From Thiocystis violacea (GTDB lineage Bacteria > Pseudomonadota > Gammaproteobacteria > Chromatiales > Chromatiaceae), in NCBI RefSeq assembly GCF_016583565.1, contig NZ_NRRF01000053.1, forward strand, positions 1-33,345: 33,345 nt of DNA, given 5' to 3'. The notes below the pieces were generated by a model. That model was not told the origin of the DNA. It saw nothing but the letters and a program-made list of their open reading frames with translations, and made no database searches. Both the position numbers and the translations under genes were made by a program. The stretch's first letter is position 1; each line of letters opens with the position of its first letter. Shown in pieces: positions 25,985 through 33,215 of the stretch.

Positions 25985-26569
25985 ATGAATTACTGCAGTG
26001 ACTGCGGCGCGCCCGTCAGCCTTCTCGTTCCACCCGGAGACAACCGCGAGCGCCATGTGTGCTCCGCATGCGGGACCATCCACTACCAGAATCCCAAGGT
26101 CGTCGTCGGCTGCATTCCCGAGTGGGAAGACAAGATTCTGCTCTGTCGCCGGGCGATTCAACCCCGGCAGGGTCTCTGGACCCTGCCGGCGGGCTTTATG
26201 GAACGCGGCGAGACCACCCGCGAGGGCGCTGCCCGAGAGACGCTGGAGGAGGCCAATGCCCGCGTGGAGGTCGGCCAGCTCTACAGCCTCTTCAATCTGC
26301 CGCATATCGATCAGGTCTACATGCTCTTTCGCGCCCGACTGCTGGATCTGGAGTTCAGCCCCGGCGAGGAGAGTCTGGAGGTCGCGCTGTTCGAGGAAGG
26401 GGAGATCCCCTGGGAGCTGCTCGCCTTCCAGACGGTGCGCGAGACGCTGAAGCTCTACTTCCGGGATCGCCCCGGCGGGCATCGCGGCCTCTACTCGGGT
26501 GACATCGTCCGTGAATGGGGCGCGGACGAGCCGCGCGTGCGTGTGACCATTCACGAGGAGCGCGGGTGA
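25985..26569 (+). CDS. Nudix hydrolase with an N-terminal zinc ribbon
   Basis: The 194-aa protein has a four-cysteine zinc ribbon (Cys4, Cys7, Cys26, Cys29) and a Nudix box from Gly70 (G-x5-E76-x7-R84-E85-x2-E88-E89), so the metal-binding glutamates are intact; the usual final Gly is Asn91. Nudix enzymes hydrolyse nucleoside diphosphates linked to other groups; the zinc-ribbon type includes NADH and ADP-ribose pyrophosphatases, but the substrate here is not predictable. The stop overlaps the GTG start of the HupR-like regulator by 4 bases (GTGA), so the two are translationally coupled. It is divergent from hypF. Confidence 0.85.
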   Translation: MNYCSDCGAPVSLLVPPGDNRERHVCSACGTIHYQNPKVVVGCIPEWEDKILLCRRAIQPRQGLWTLPAGFMERGETTREGAARETLEEANARVEVGQLYSLFNLPHIDQVYMLFRARLLDLEFSPGEESLEVALFEEGEIPWELLAFQTVRETLKLYFRDRPGGHRGLYSGDIVREWGADEPRVRVTIHEERG

Positions 26570-28011
26570 CCCGACCGAGCGTTCTGCTGGTGGATGACGA
26601 GCCGCTGTCGCTCGACACGCTGGCCCGCATCCTCGATGAGGAGTTCGACGTCCGCGCGGCAACCAACGCCTTCGATGCCGAGCGCATTCTGGAAGAGGAC
26701 TGGATCCAGGTCGTCATCTCCGATCAGCGCATGCCCGAGATGACCGGCGTCGAGCTCATGGCGCGGGTGCGCGAGCGCTGGCCGGACATGGCGCGCATCA
26801 TCATCTCCGGCTACACCGAGGCCGAGGACATCATCGACGGCATCAATCGCGGCGGCATCCATCAATACATCACCAAACCCTGGCACCCGGACAATCTGCT
26901 GCTGATCGTCCGCAACGCCTGTCGGCTGGTCGAGCTGCAGCGCGAGAACGCCTTGCTGGCGCTGGAGATGAAGATGACGGGCCATGCGCTGGAGGCGCGC
27001 ATGGCCCAGCAGCGCGCGCGGCTCAAGCGCAACTTCGATCTCGACAGCATCGTGCGCAGCCCCGAGAGCCCGCTCAATGGGGTCTGCGAGCAGATCGCGC
27101 GGATCGCCCCCTATGACATCCCGGTGCTGCTGACGGGCGAGTCCGGCACGGGCAAGGAGCTGCTGGCCAGGGCGCTGCACTACAACGGGCCCCGGGCGGA
27201 CAAGCCCTTCGTCGCGGAGAATACGGGCGCCATGCCCGATCAGCTCCTCGAGAGCGAGCTCTTCGGGCACGAGAAGGGCGCCTTCACCGGTGCCGTGAAT
27301 GCGCGTGTCGGGCTCTTCGAGCAGGCCGACGGCGGGACCATCTTTCTCGACGAGATCGGGGAGGTCTCCACCGCCTTTCAGGTCAAGCTGCTGCGCGTCT
27401 TGCAGGAGCGCGAGGTCCGGCCGATCGGCTCGAATCGGCGCCGCACGGTCAATGTGCGTGTGGTGGCGGCGACCAATCGGGACCTGGAGCGGGAGATGCG
27501 CGAGGGTCGCTTTCGCGAAGATCTCTACTACAGACTGGCCGGGGTGCGTGTGCACATCCCGCCGCTGCGCGAGCGGGCGATGGATATCGAGCCCATTGCC
27601 GAGCGCATCCTGGCCGATGCGGTGCGCGATTTCGCCAAGCCGGTGGACGGATTCAGCGCCGAGGCATCGGCGTGCATGAGGCGCTATGCCTGGCCCGGCA
27701 ACGTTCGGGAGCTGCAAAACGAGATCCAGCGAATGCTGGTCTTGGCCTCGGGACGGACACTGACCGCCGATTTGCTCGACCCCAGGATTCTGCGCGCGGA
27801 TGCGGCGGGCGAGCAGGTCTCCGAGCCGAGCCCAGCGCCTTGGGTTGCGGGCGCGACCCTGAAAGACCGGGTCGAGGCGCTGGAGGCGCGGATCCTGCGC
27901 GAGACGCTGATCCGCCATCGCTGGAACAAGACCCAGGCCGCCGACGAGCTGGGTCTCTCGCGCGTCGGGCTGCGCGGCAAGCTTGAGCGCTACGGGTTGG
28001 TCCCCACCTGA
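26566..28011 (+). CDS. HupR/HoxA-type NtrC-family response regulator
   Basis: The 481-aa regulator has a receiver domain (Asp10, Asp11, phospho-site Asp53, Lys104 in 'YITKPWHPDN'), an AAA+ domain (Walker A 'GESGTGKE' 191-198, the sigma-54 contact motif GAFTGA 238-243, 'FLDEIGE') and a Fis-type DNA-binding helix-turn-helix at the end ('NKTQAADELGLSRVGLRGKL'). The receiver reads like HupR/HoxA ('ISGYTEAEDIIDGIN', 'IHQYITKPWHP'), the activators of uptake-hydrogenase operons, which fits hypF next door. Members of this group can act as activators when unphosphorylated. The GTG at 26566 is supported by GAGGAG 5 bases upstream and by the GTGA overlap. No partner kinase is in the window. Confidence 0.88.
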   Translation: MTRPSVLLVDDEPLSLDTLARILDEEFDVRAATNAFDAERILEEDWIQVVISDQRMPEMTGVELMARVRERWPDMARIIISGYTEAEDIIDGINRGGIHQYITKPWHPDNLLLIVRNACRLVELQRENALLALEMKMTGHALEARMAQQRARLKRNFDLDSIVRSPESPLNGVCEQIARIAPYDIPVLLTGESGTGKELLARALHYNGPRADKPFVAENTGAMPDQLLESELFGHEKGAFTGAVNARVGLFEQADGGTIFLDEIGEVSTAFQVKLLRVLQEREVRPIGSNRRRTVNVRVVAATNRDLEREMREGRFREDLYYRLAGVRVHIPPLRERAMDIEPIAERILADAVRDFAKPVDGFSAEASACMRRYAWPGNVRELQNEIQRMLVLASGRTLTADLLDPRILRADAAGEQVSEPSPAPWVAGATLKDRVEALEARILRETLIRHRWNKTQAADELGLSRVGLRGKLERYGLVPT

Positions 28012-28140
28012 GCCCAGGTGTGACAGATGGCGTGCGGGGTTCGGTCTACCAATCTCAGCGCCGCGCGAGTCGCTGATCACGCACGGGCAATGCTGGCCAC
28101 TGGCCAGTCATCGGCGCAACTCATGCGGAGACCCTCATCA

Positions 28141-28677
28141 ATGGCGATCGAGACGACGACTCTTGGCGGCGGCTGCTTCTGGTGCCTGGAGGCGGCCTTT
28201 CAAGACGTTCGAGGTGTGCAATCGGTCCTCTCCGGCTATGCGGGCGGGGCGTGGCCGGACCCGACGTATCAGCAGGTCTGCAGCGGCGCGAGCGGACACG
28301 CGGAGGTGGTGCAGGTCAGTTTCGATGCGGACCAGATCGACTTCGAGACCCTGCTGGAGGTCTTCTTCACGCTCCATGATCCGACGACCCTGAATCGCCA
28401 GGGTGCCGACGTGGGCACCCAGTACCGGTCGGTGATCTTCTACAACTCGCAGGCACAGCGCGAGGCCGCAGAGCGCGTCATTGAGCGCCTCACGGTCGGC
28501 GGCACTTGGACGGACCCCATCGTGACCCAGCTCGAGCCACTGCCCGCTTTCTACCCCGCCGAGGGTTACCACCAGGACTACTACCGCCGCAATCCCGGCC
28601 AGGGCTACTGCCAAGTTGTGATCTCACCTAAGCTTGCCAAGCTCCGGGCCAAGCACGCCGAGCTACTTCGGGCCTGA
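28141..28677 (+). CDS. msrA: Peptide methionine sulfoxide reductase MsrA
   Basis: The 178-aa enzyme repairs oxidised methionine (S-sulfoxide). The catalytic motif GCFWC is at residues 11-15 (nucleophile Cys12). Other landmarks are 'GYAGG', 'GHAEVVQVSFD', 'LFFTLHDPTT'-like 'VFFTLHDPTTLNRQGADVGTQYRS', 'YHQDYYRRNPGQGYC' with a likely resolving cysteine, and a basic tail. The ATG at 28141 starts the family-like sequence; GGAG lies 10 bases upstream. It is the last gene before base composition drops, 129 bases after the regulator and possibly independent of it. Confidence 0.95.
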   Translation: MAIETTTLGGGCFWCLEAAFQDVRGVQSVLSGYAGGAWPDPTYQQVCSGASGHAEVVQVSFDADQIDFETLLEVFFTLHDPTTLNRQGADVGTQYRSVIFYNSQAQREAAERVIERLTVGGTWTDPIVTQLEPLPAFYPAEGYHQDYYRRNPGQGYCQVVISPKLAKLRAKHAELLRA

Positions 28678-29335
28678 CAGCCGCTGCCTGCCGGGCCTCG
28701 ACGGACGAAGCGCGGATAGGGGTTGAGTGCGTCCAGTGGCGGCAGCCAGGGTTTGTGGCCGGCCGGCCAGTCGCGCCTGGAAAACCGACGCCAAAGAAGG
28801 AGGTCGGCGTCTGCACAACGACGACCGATTGGCGCGACATCTTTCTTGACAACGACCGGTTCTTGGGCAACGATTCGTGTCACCGCTCAAGCTTGTTGCT
28901 CATGACGCACAGATCACAGGGCTTTGAAGGTGCGAAAATACAACTCTTATAAAATCTTATAATCAGTGCCTTACGCAGGTTTTCAGGCGGTGCCCCGGTG
29001 TTCAGCACCGGATTCGAGGTAGCGCACAACAGGTAAATCAAGCGGTTAGGTTTCTACGTTTTTCGTGACCTCACAGCGCTGCGCGCAGCCCCCTAAATCG
29101 CATGGCAGTATCTACATCGTGACACCGTTCATAGGTAGAGGTCAGGTCGGCTTGGGGGAAGCGTTTTCGCCTCTTTCGAGAACTGTCGATGACATGTCTG
29201 GGCGTATTTTGTGCCTGAGTCCTTGCCGAGACGGTCAGCGTTCTAGTCAGCGAGATTGGCGGTCAGTCAGCACCATCGCTGCCTTACTTTCAATCGCGTG
29301 AATCTCTGCCACCCACCCCAAATAGGTAATAACCG
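28678..29335. other. 658-base stretch without a recognisable gene
   Basis: After msrA the sequence changes from GC-rich to mixed and then AT-rich around 28930-28970. It holds a small perfect hairpin, CCGGTG-TTCAG-CACCGG (28995-29011), and several short open frames. The longest plus-strand frame (29065-29301, 78 codons) has no motif and no family resemblance. A minus-strand frame across the msrA end (28605-28883) contains 'DWPAGHKPWLPPLDALNPYP' but is not recognised. The stretch could be a decayed mobile or accessory segment, or hold an unseen RNA. Confidence 0.5.
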
Positions 29336-29482
29336 ATGAACAATGTGTCTACTGGCGCCACTCTTGGTGCCGTTGCTTTAGTGCTGATGCTCTCGGCTTG
29401 CAGTACCGCTTCAAAGCACGAGCCGGCGCCACCTGCTGCGGCTCCAGCGCCAATGTATGAGGCAAAACCGTACCGGGGTTGA
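29336..29482 (+). CDS. Small lipoprotein, 48 aa
   Basis: A 48-codon frame begins ATG AAC AAT and has a hydrophobic stretch (ATLGAVALVLMLSAC) ending in a lipobox LSAC with the lipidated cysteine at residue 22, followed by a Ser-Thr and then Pro/Ala-rich mature part ending YRG. Mature peptide is about 27 residues, so it would be a tiny membrane-anchored lipoprotein, possibly an entericidin-like or stress-related one. An AGG (29324-29326) precedes the ATG by 9 bases. It sits alone between the gap and the exported protein at 29682. The lipobox is clear; function is not predictable. Confidence 0.6.
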   Translation: MNNVSTGATLGAVALVLMLSACSTASKHEPAPPAAAPAPMYEAKPYRG

Positions 29483-29614
29483 TCACCTCTCGGTTTCAAT
29501 CAGATCGACCGCTAGCATCGAAATGACGTTAGTGCATATCTAGCGTGCTGGTTTGCAGCAATAAGTTGGATGATCGAGGCGTCAGTTTCGACTGCTCAAT
29601 TAGCGGAAAAGGTA

Positions 29615-29650
29615 GTGTCAACATAGGGGCCATCACCTTTATGTTGGCAC
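29615..29650. repeat. Imperfect 11-bp inverted repeat upstream of the exported protein
   Basis: GTGTCAACATA (29615-29625) and TATGTTGGCAC (29640-29650) pair over 11 positions with one U-G wobble as RNA, around a 14-base loop. It lies 32 bases before the ATG at 29682. It could be an attenuator, an operator, or an end of a small mobile unit. Confidence 0.6.
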
Positions 29651-29681
29651 GACCTTTCTCCTCCATCTGTACCGACTTCTT

Positions 29682-30413
29682 ATGATTATCCGGCTCGCTA
29701 TGAACGGGTGCTTTGCTCTCGTTATGAGTTATTCCGGTTTGGTCGGTGCCGCTGCGTCACGGCAGCTTCTTGATGCCGATCATGGATCATCAGTCCCACT
29801 TCCGCCTGAGTACGCCATCAACCAAAACGGGTCTGTCACGCTGCGCATCTGCTTCAACTGGTCGTGTGCGCGAAGACAGACCATGACCTTTACTCGCAAC
29901 GATCTCGCCCTGTTAAAAAGCCAGATGAGGCTTTGCCCTGGTAAGCGTATTGAGGAGAGATTACAGCGCGTGCGTATTGGTGTCTGGCAAATGGAGTTGC
30001 TGGCTCAAAAATATCTGCCGTCCTTGGCAAACGATCTTGCCATCAACGACTTCGAGGTTGGAGTCGATGGGCGGACGGATTGCGTGGATAACGCAAGCAA
30101 CACGACCACCTATCTGCACATTCTCCAGGACATCCAGGAACTCGCCGGTTGGCAGGTCTCATCTCCTAAAGTGCGCAATCTTTTCGATGTCGCCTCGGTT
30201 CACTGGACGGCCGTTATCATTGATACGGAAAGTAAGACTCCCTGGAGTGTTGACTCCTGGTATCGTCCGAATGGCCATTTGCCAATAGTCATGCCCTTAG
30301 CGAGCTGGATCGACGAGAAGAAAGGCTGGGAACCACCATTCAATCGCATGAATTCTACCCCGCATTCAATCTCTAAGCTATGTCGCCGGAAATCACCAGC
30401 GTACCGGCGTTAA
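29682..30413 (+). CDS. Exported protein with possible Cys-His-Asp catalytic triad
   Basis: I do not recognise the family with confidence. The 243-aa product starts with a hydrophobic segment (residues 8-25) ending in AAAS, which looks like a signal peptide, so it is probably periplasmic. Three well-spaced motifs suggest a thiol enzyme: 'GRTDCVDNASN' with Cys134, 'VHWTAVIID' with His174, and 'PWSVDSWYRPNG' with Asp191. That order and spacing match transglutaminase-like or papain-like cysteine peptidases. A close cysteine pair (C57, C62) could form a disulfide. Codon use is less GC-rich than in the core genes. An in-frame ATG at 29700 could be the true start. It is convergent with the L,D-transpeptidase-like gene, separated by 198 bases. 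Confidence 0.65.
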   Translation: MIIRLAMNGCFALVMSYSGLVGAAASRQLLDADHGSSVPLPPEYAINQNGSVTLRICFNWSCARRQTMTFTRNDLALLKSQMRLCPGKRIEERLQRVRIGVWQMELLAQKYLPSLANDLAINDFEVGVDGRTDCVDNASNTTTYLHILQDIQELAGWQVSSPKVRNLFDVASVHWTAVIIDTESKTPWSVDSWYRPNGHLPIVMPLASWIDEKKGWEPPFNRMNSTPHSISKLCRRKSPAYRR

Positions 30414-30495
30414 CAGAAGCATTGAATCCACTTGCCTTATTGAAAGGAATAGTTCGCCCGTCTCGATGGCCTATTGACGGCCTTGAGCCTCGTCG

Positions 30496-30509
30496 ACCAT
30501 GATCATGGT
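30496..30509. repeat. 14-bp perfect palindrome in convergent gap
   Basis: ACCATGATCATGGT is a perfect palindrome. It lies between the convergent exported-protein and L,D-transpeptidase genes, 28 bases before the next hairpin. It could be a protein-binding site; nothing else supports a function. Confidence 0.5.
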
Positions 30510-30536
30510 ATGTCCAGTTACTGCCGATCCCTGCGT

Positions 30537-30559
30537 CATCAGGGCTTCCAGCCCTGATG
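30537..30559. terminator. 9-bp hairpin between convergent genes
   Basis: CATCAGGGC-TTCCA-GCCCTGATG forms a perfect 9-base-pair stem with a 5-base loop. It lies 53 bases before the L,D-transpeptidase stop side and 124 bases after the other gene, so it may end transcription from one or both directions. No T-run follows on either strand. Confidence 0.5.
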
Positions 30560-30611
30560 CAGTCAGGTCAAGAGATGGGTGAAGGGGTAATGCGGGCTTA
30601 CGTCCTCCGGA

Positions 30612-31376
30612 TCATGATTCTTTGACAGGCTTCTCCTCCGGCAAGACATAGACAATACCGGAGGTTCCGGAAAAGGTGCTATGTATCACGTTGTCGAAGA
30701 ACTTCGCCGGGACATTGATGCAGCCGAACGAAATACGGTTATCGAGCGGCGTTGGAGATTCCAGACGTTCCACCCGCCGTTCTTTGGGTTTGCTCGTAGC
30801 GACCGGATGCATGGATATGGCATTTTCATAGTCCAGCCAGAGTATTTCCTTTCCATGTAAACTGGGCCCCATTGCCGACACGAAACGCCCTGCTGGCGTG
30901 GTACGCTGAGAGGGCGGGATCAGTGACATTGGCTTATTGGCAGTGCCGGGGGCGACGTGATCACCCTTCCCCAGTCCTAGTAGCACGGGCGCAGAGCCGC
31001 GCAGCTGGCCGTCCACGTCAAATACATAGACCTGGGCATTGACTTTATCGACAATCGCAAACGGCATGTTGAGATTGTCTTTTGAGCTGACAACCCAGTC
31101 TGCCATCTCCCGTGTTCTGCGCGATGCGCTCTCTGACTCAAAGCTCGCCTGCCTGGAAGCTCGTCCCATAGCCCTCTTGGGCGCGCCGACGAACGGTACC
31201 TCCGCGTCTTCAGAATAGTTTGCATTGAGCATTGGGTTGCTGATAGGAGGGATATCGTCCCCCTTCGTCATTAGGGTCTGGCTGCAACCGGAAAACAGTA
31301 GACCAAGGCACAGACATAGAGTGATGCCTATCGAATTCGAGTGCAGGGATGTGGAGAGTGGGTACACGACATTCAT
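30612..31376 (-). CDS. L,D-transpeptidase (YkuD-like) lipoprotein
   Basis: The 254-aa product has a lipoprotein signal with lipobox LFSGC (Cys31) and a YkuD-type domain in its second half: 'AQVYVFDVDGQLRGSAPVLLGLG', 'TPAGRF', 'AISMHPV' (His190) and 'NRISFGCINVPAKFFD' with the catalytic Cys219. YkuD enzymes form 3-3 peptidoglycan crosslinks or attach lipoproteins. In the usual motif S-H-G-C-x-R, the histidine is Phe and the arginine is Asn here; this 'SFGCINVP' version is a variant branch whose activity may differ. The ATG at 31376 was chosen because it gives the lipoprotein signal directly; the frame is open upstream to 31445. It would act in the periplasm on the cell wall. Confidence 0.8.
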   Translation of the reverse strand: MNVVYPLSTSLHSNSIGITLCLCLGLLFSGCSQTLMTKGDDIPPISNPMLNANYSEDAEVPFVGAPKRAMGRASRQASFESESASRRTREMADWVVSSKDNLNMPFAIVDKVNAQVYVFDVDGQLRGSAPVLLGLGKGDHVAPGTANKPMSLIPPSQRTTPAGRFVSAMGPSLHGKEILWLDYENAISMHPVATSKPKERRVERLESPTPLDNRISFGCINVPAKFFDNVIHSTFSGTSGIVYVLPEEKPVKES

Positions 31377-31414
31377 GGAAGTAGGCCAGTCCGGAGTATA
31401 GTCATTGCGCGCAG

Positions 31415-31444
31415 ATGATACAGACCTCCCGGACAGGCTGTCCA
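31415..31444 (-). promoter_or_regulatory. Possible promoter with internal palindrome for the L,D-transpeptidase gene
   Basis: On the minus strand, TGGACA (31444-31439) and TATCAT (31420-31415) form candidate -35 and -10 boxes 18 bases apart. A perfect inverted repeat GGACAG-G-CTGTCC (31431-31443) overlaps the -35 box and spacer, the right place for a repressor site. A second -10-like TATACT lies at 31400-31395. By eye only. Confidence 0.35.
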
Positions 31445-31634
31445 AAATTCCTTAATGCATTGAATTAATTATTTATTTTTAGTTGTTGGGCGGTTTTCGG
31501 CGACCGACAATCATGAGTGACATCTCTATGAGTAACGTCTCCAGCGCTACCCGCGTCTATCCCGCCTCAGCGATCAGGGTGACGACGGGATCGCTCGGCT
31601 CGGGGCGGCCGGTCTGTTCTCTTCCGGAAATGAC

Positions 31635-32021
31635 CTAGAATGCCGATCGCTCTGCAAGATGGCGGGCGATGGCGTCGAAGCTTGCCTCGGCGAGCTCAGG
31701 GAGTTCGCACATCGCCGATCTCAGCTCGGCCAGGTCGCGGTCCTTGGCGGCGATCTCGATCCGCTGAGCCAGGTGCTGCAGCCTCAGGGCGCCGAAGGTA
31801 CCGCAGCCGCTCTTGAGGCTGTGGGCCTCTGTCTGCACCGCCTCCAAGTTCGCGTTCTCGTGGTGCTGTCGAAGCGCCGCGACACGCTTGACCGCCTCGT
31901 CGAGGAACATATCGACCAGCTCCGGAAGCAGCTCCTCGGAGGTGTTCTCGGCAAGCTGATCAAGACATCGAGGATCGAAGATGTCCTCGGGGTGTTGTGA
32001 CGACACCGCGTCGCCCACCAA
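31635..32021 (-). CDS. HPt-domain protein, possibly the tail of a lost hybrid kinase
   Basis: The frame (128 codons) is a histidine phosphotransfer domain: 'LLPELVDMFLDEAVKRVAAL' and the phospho-histidine motif 'EAHSLKSGCGTFGA' with His67, followed by the second helix pair. HPt domains relay phosphate between receiver domains. No ATG starts it; TTG at 32021 or GTG at 32018 would have to serve, and an in-frame TAG closes the frame about 40 bases further upstream. Since such domains usually end hybrid sensor kinases, and broken signalling genes lie next door, it may be a truncated remnant rather than a free-standing gene. Confidence 0.65.
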   Translation of the reverse strand: MVGDAVSSQHPEDIFDPRCLDQLAENTSEELLPELVDMFLDEAVKRVAALRQHHENANLEAVQTEAHSLKSGCGTFGALRLQHLAQRIEIAAKDRDLAELRSAMCELPELAEASFDAIARHLAERSAF

Positions 32022-32096
32022 GCTCGTCTCTGGACCCTCCGCGTGCGCGGCCGCTGGCTAGCAAGCCATTCTGTAATGGTCCGCCGCAGCGTCCCG

Positions 32097-32306
32097 ATGT
32101 CGATCGGAATGGTCGCGACCGTCGAGGAGATCGCCCGCAACACCGAAATGGCGGCTGAGCGGACACACCAGGCCAGCACCAATGCCCAGCATGGACAGCC
32201 GCAGGTCACGGAGACCATCGGCCGCATCGATTCGCTGGCGAATCGACTGGCCGACTCAACCCTGGCCATGCGCACCAGGACCGCACCCAAAGAGATCGGC
32301 GACACC
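32097..32306 (+). pseudogene. Chemoreceptor (MCP) signalling-domain fragment
   Basis: About 70 codons read as part of a methyl-accepting chemotaxis protein: 'VEEIARNTEMAAERTHQAS', 'QVTETIGRIDSLANRL', 'APKEIGDTI'. This is the helix just before the receptor tip. The sensing, membrane and tip parts are absent. The frame runs on without a stop into transposase sequence, so the receptor gene was interrupted or fused by an insertion element. It should not be functional. Confidence 0.65.
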
Positions 32307-33128
32307 ATCGCGCCCCTTCAGCAAAAGACGCGGAATATCGTCTCACTGATTGCGGCGTGCCGCGCCGAGGGACTGGCGGGCTCGGCGCAGGCCAAGGAGA
32401 TCGATCGCAACCTCCCATTGGAGCTGCCGTTGTCGTTACAGGACTGGCTGCCCGAAGGGCATCTGGCGCGCTACGTGGTCGAGGTGGTGGAAGCGCTAGA
32501 TCTAAGCGCCCTGCGACAGGCGTACGCTGGGCGCGGGAGCCCGCCCTATCACCCGACGATGATGCTCTCGCTGTTGATCTACGGCTACGCCACGGGCTGT
32601 TACTCCAGCCGCAAGATTGAGTGGGCCACGTTCGATTCGGTGGCCTTTCGCTTCATCGCCTGCAATCACCACCCCGATCACGACACCCTGGCGACCTTCC
32701 GGCGGCGGTTCAGGGCGGAATTCGAGGCGGTGTTCATCCAGGTGCTGGAGGTCGCGCGCACGAGGAACATCACTCCCATTGGTCAAAGCGCTTCAGCGAG
32801 CCGGCAAAGGTGGCGCCCGAGGCGACCCCGTTCGCGCGCATGGCGCATCGACTCAAGACCCGTGCCGGGCGGGTGGCCTATGCGCTGCGCAAGCAGACCG
32901 TCGAACCGGTCTTCGGGATCATCAAATTCGTGATGGGTTTCCGTCAGTTCCTGACCCGTGGGCTGCAGAACGTCTAGGGCGAATGGACCCTGGTGTGCCT
33001 GGTGGCCGTGCTGCGCCCGCAATAATGAAAAACCAAGAAAAACAGCGTTTAGCGCCAAAGTCTCGCTATTTTTCGCCCCTAAGAGCGCTCGAAAAGCGAT
33101 TCTGACCGTTAAGTCCGACAGGCTGCTA
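32307..33128 (+). mobile_element. Remnant of an IS1182-like insertion sequence
   Basis: It spans the decayed transposase and downstream A/T-richer sequence. The likely right end is near AAGTCCGACAGGCTGCTA (33111-33128), which has the look of an insertion-sequence terminal repeat. I find no matching inverted copy at the left, so that end is probably lost or fused to the chemoreceptor fragment. Exact boundaries are uncertain. Confidence 0.5.
32391..33025 (+). pseudogene. Decayed IS1182-family transposase
   Basis: The first part (32391 to about 32770) matches the N-terminal half of IS1182-type transposases: 'LPLSLQDWLPEGHLARYVVE', 'RGSPPYHPTMMLSLLIYGYA', 'DSVAFRFIACNHHPDHDTLA', 'TFRRRFRAEFEAVF'. 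The middle, where most of the DDE catalytic region lies, is missing. The C-terminal part continues in another frame (about 32816-32977: 'TVEPVFGIIKFVMGFRQFL') and is cut by a TAG at 32975, after which the family ending 'GEWTLVCL' still reads to 33025. A deletion, a frameshift and a stop codon make it inactive. Confidence 0.75.
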
Positions 33129-33215
33129 GACGCACTAACCGCGATCGTCAACAAGCGTCAACGCCTCTCAATGCTTCAACCCCAGGTGCTTGAGGCTCTG
33201 CTGCGATGCTACAAA

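Noticed and set aside
24474..25988. Plus-strand open frame of 504 codons antisense to hypF
   Set aside because: HypF domains are unmistakable on the other strand; the frame is a codon-bias shadow.
26551..28080. Minus-strand open frame of 509 codons antisense to the HupR-like regulator
   Set aside because: The regulator has receiver, AAA+ and helix-turn-helix motifs; the antisense frame has none.
28605..28883. 92-codon minus-strand frame overlapping the msrA end
   Set aside because: It contains a proline-rich stretch that could be a fragment of something, but nothing I can name, and half of it is antisense to msrA.
29065..29301. 78-codon plus-strand frame in the gap
   Set aside because: No motif, no clear ribosome site, and mixed composition; not enough to call a gene.
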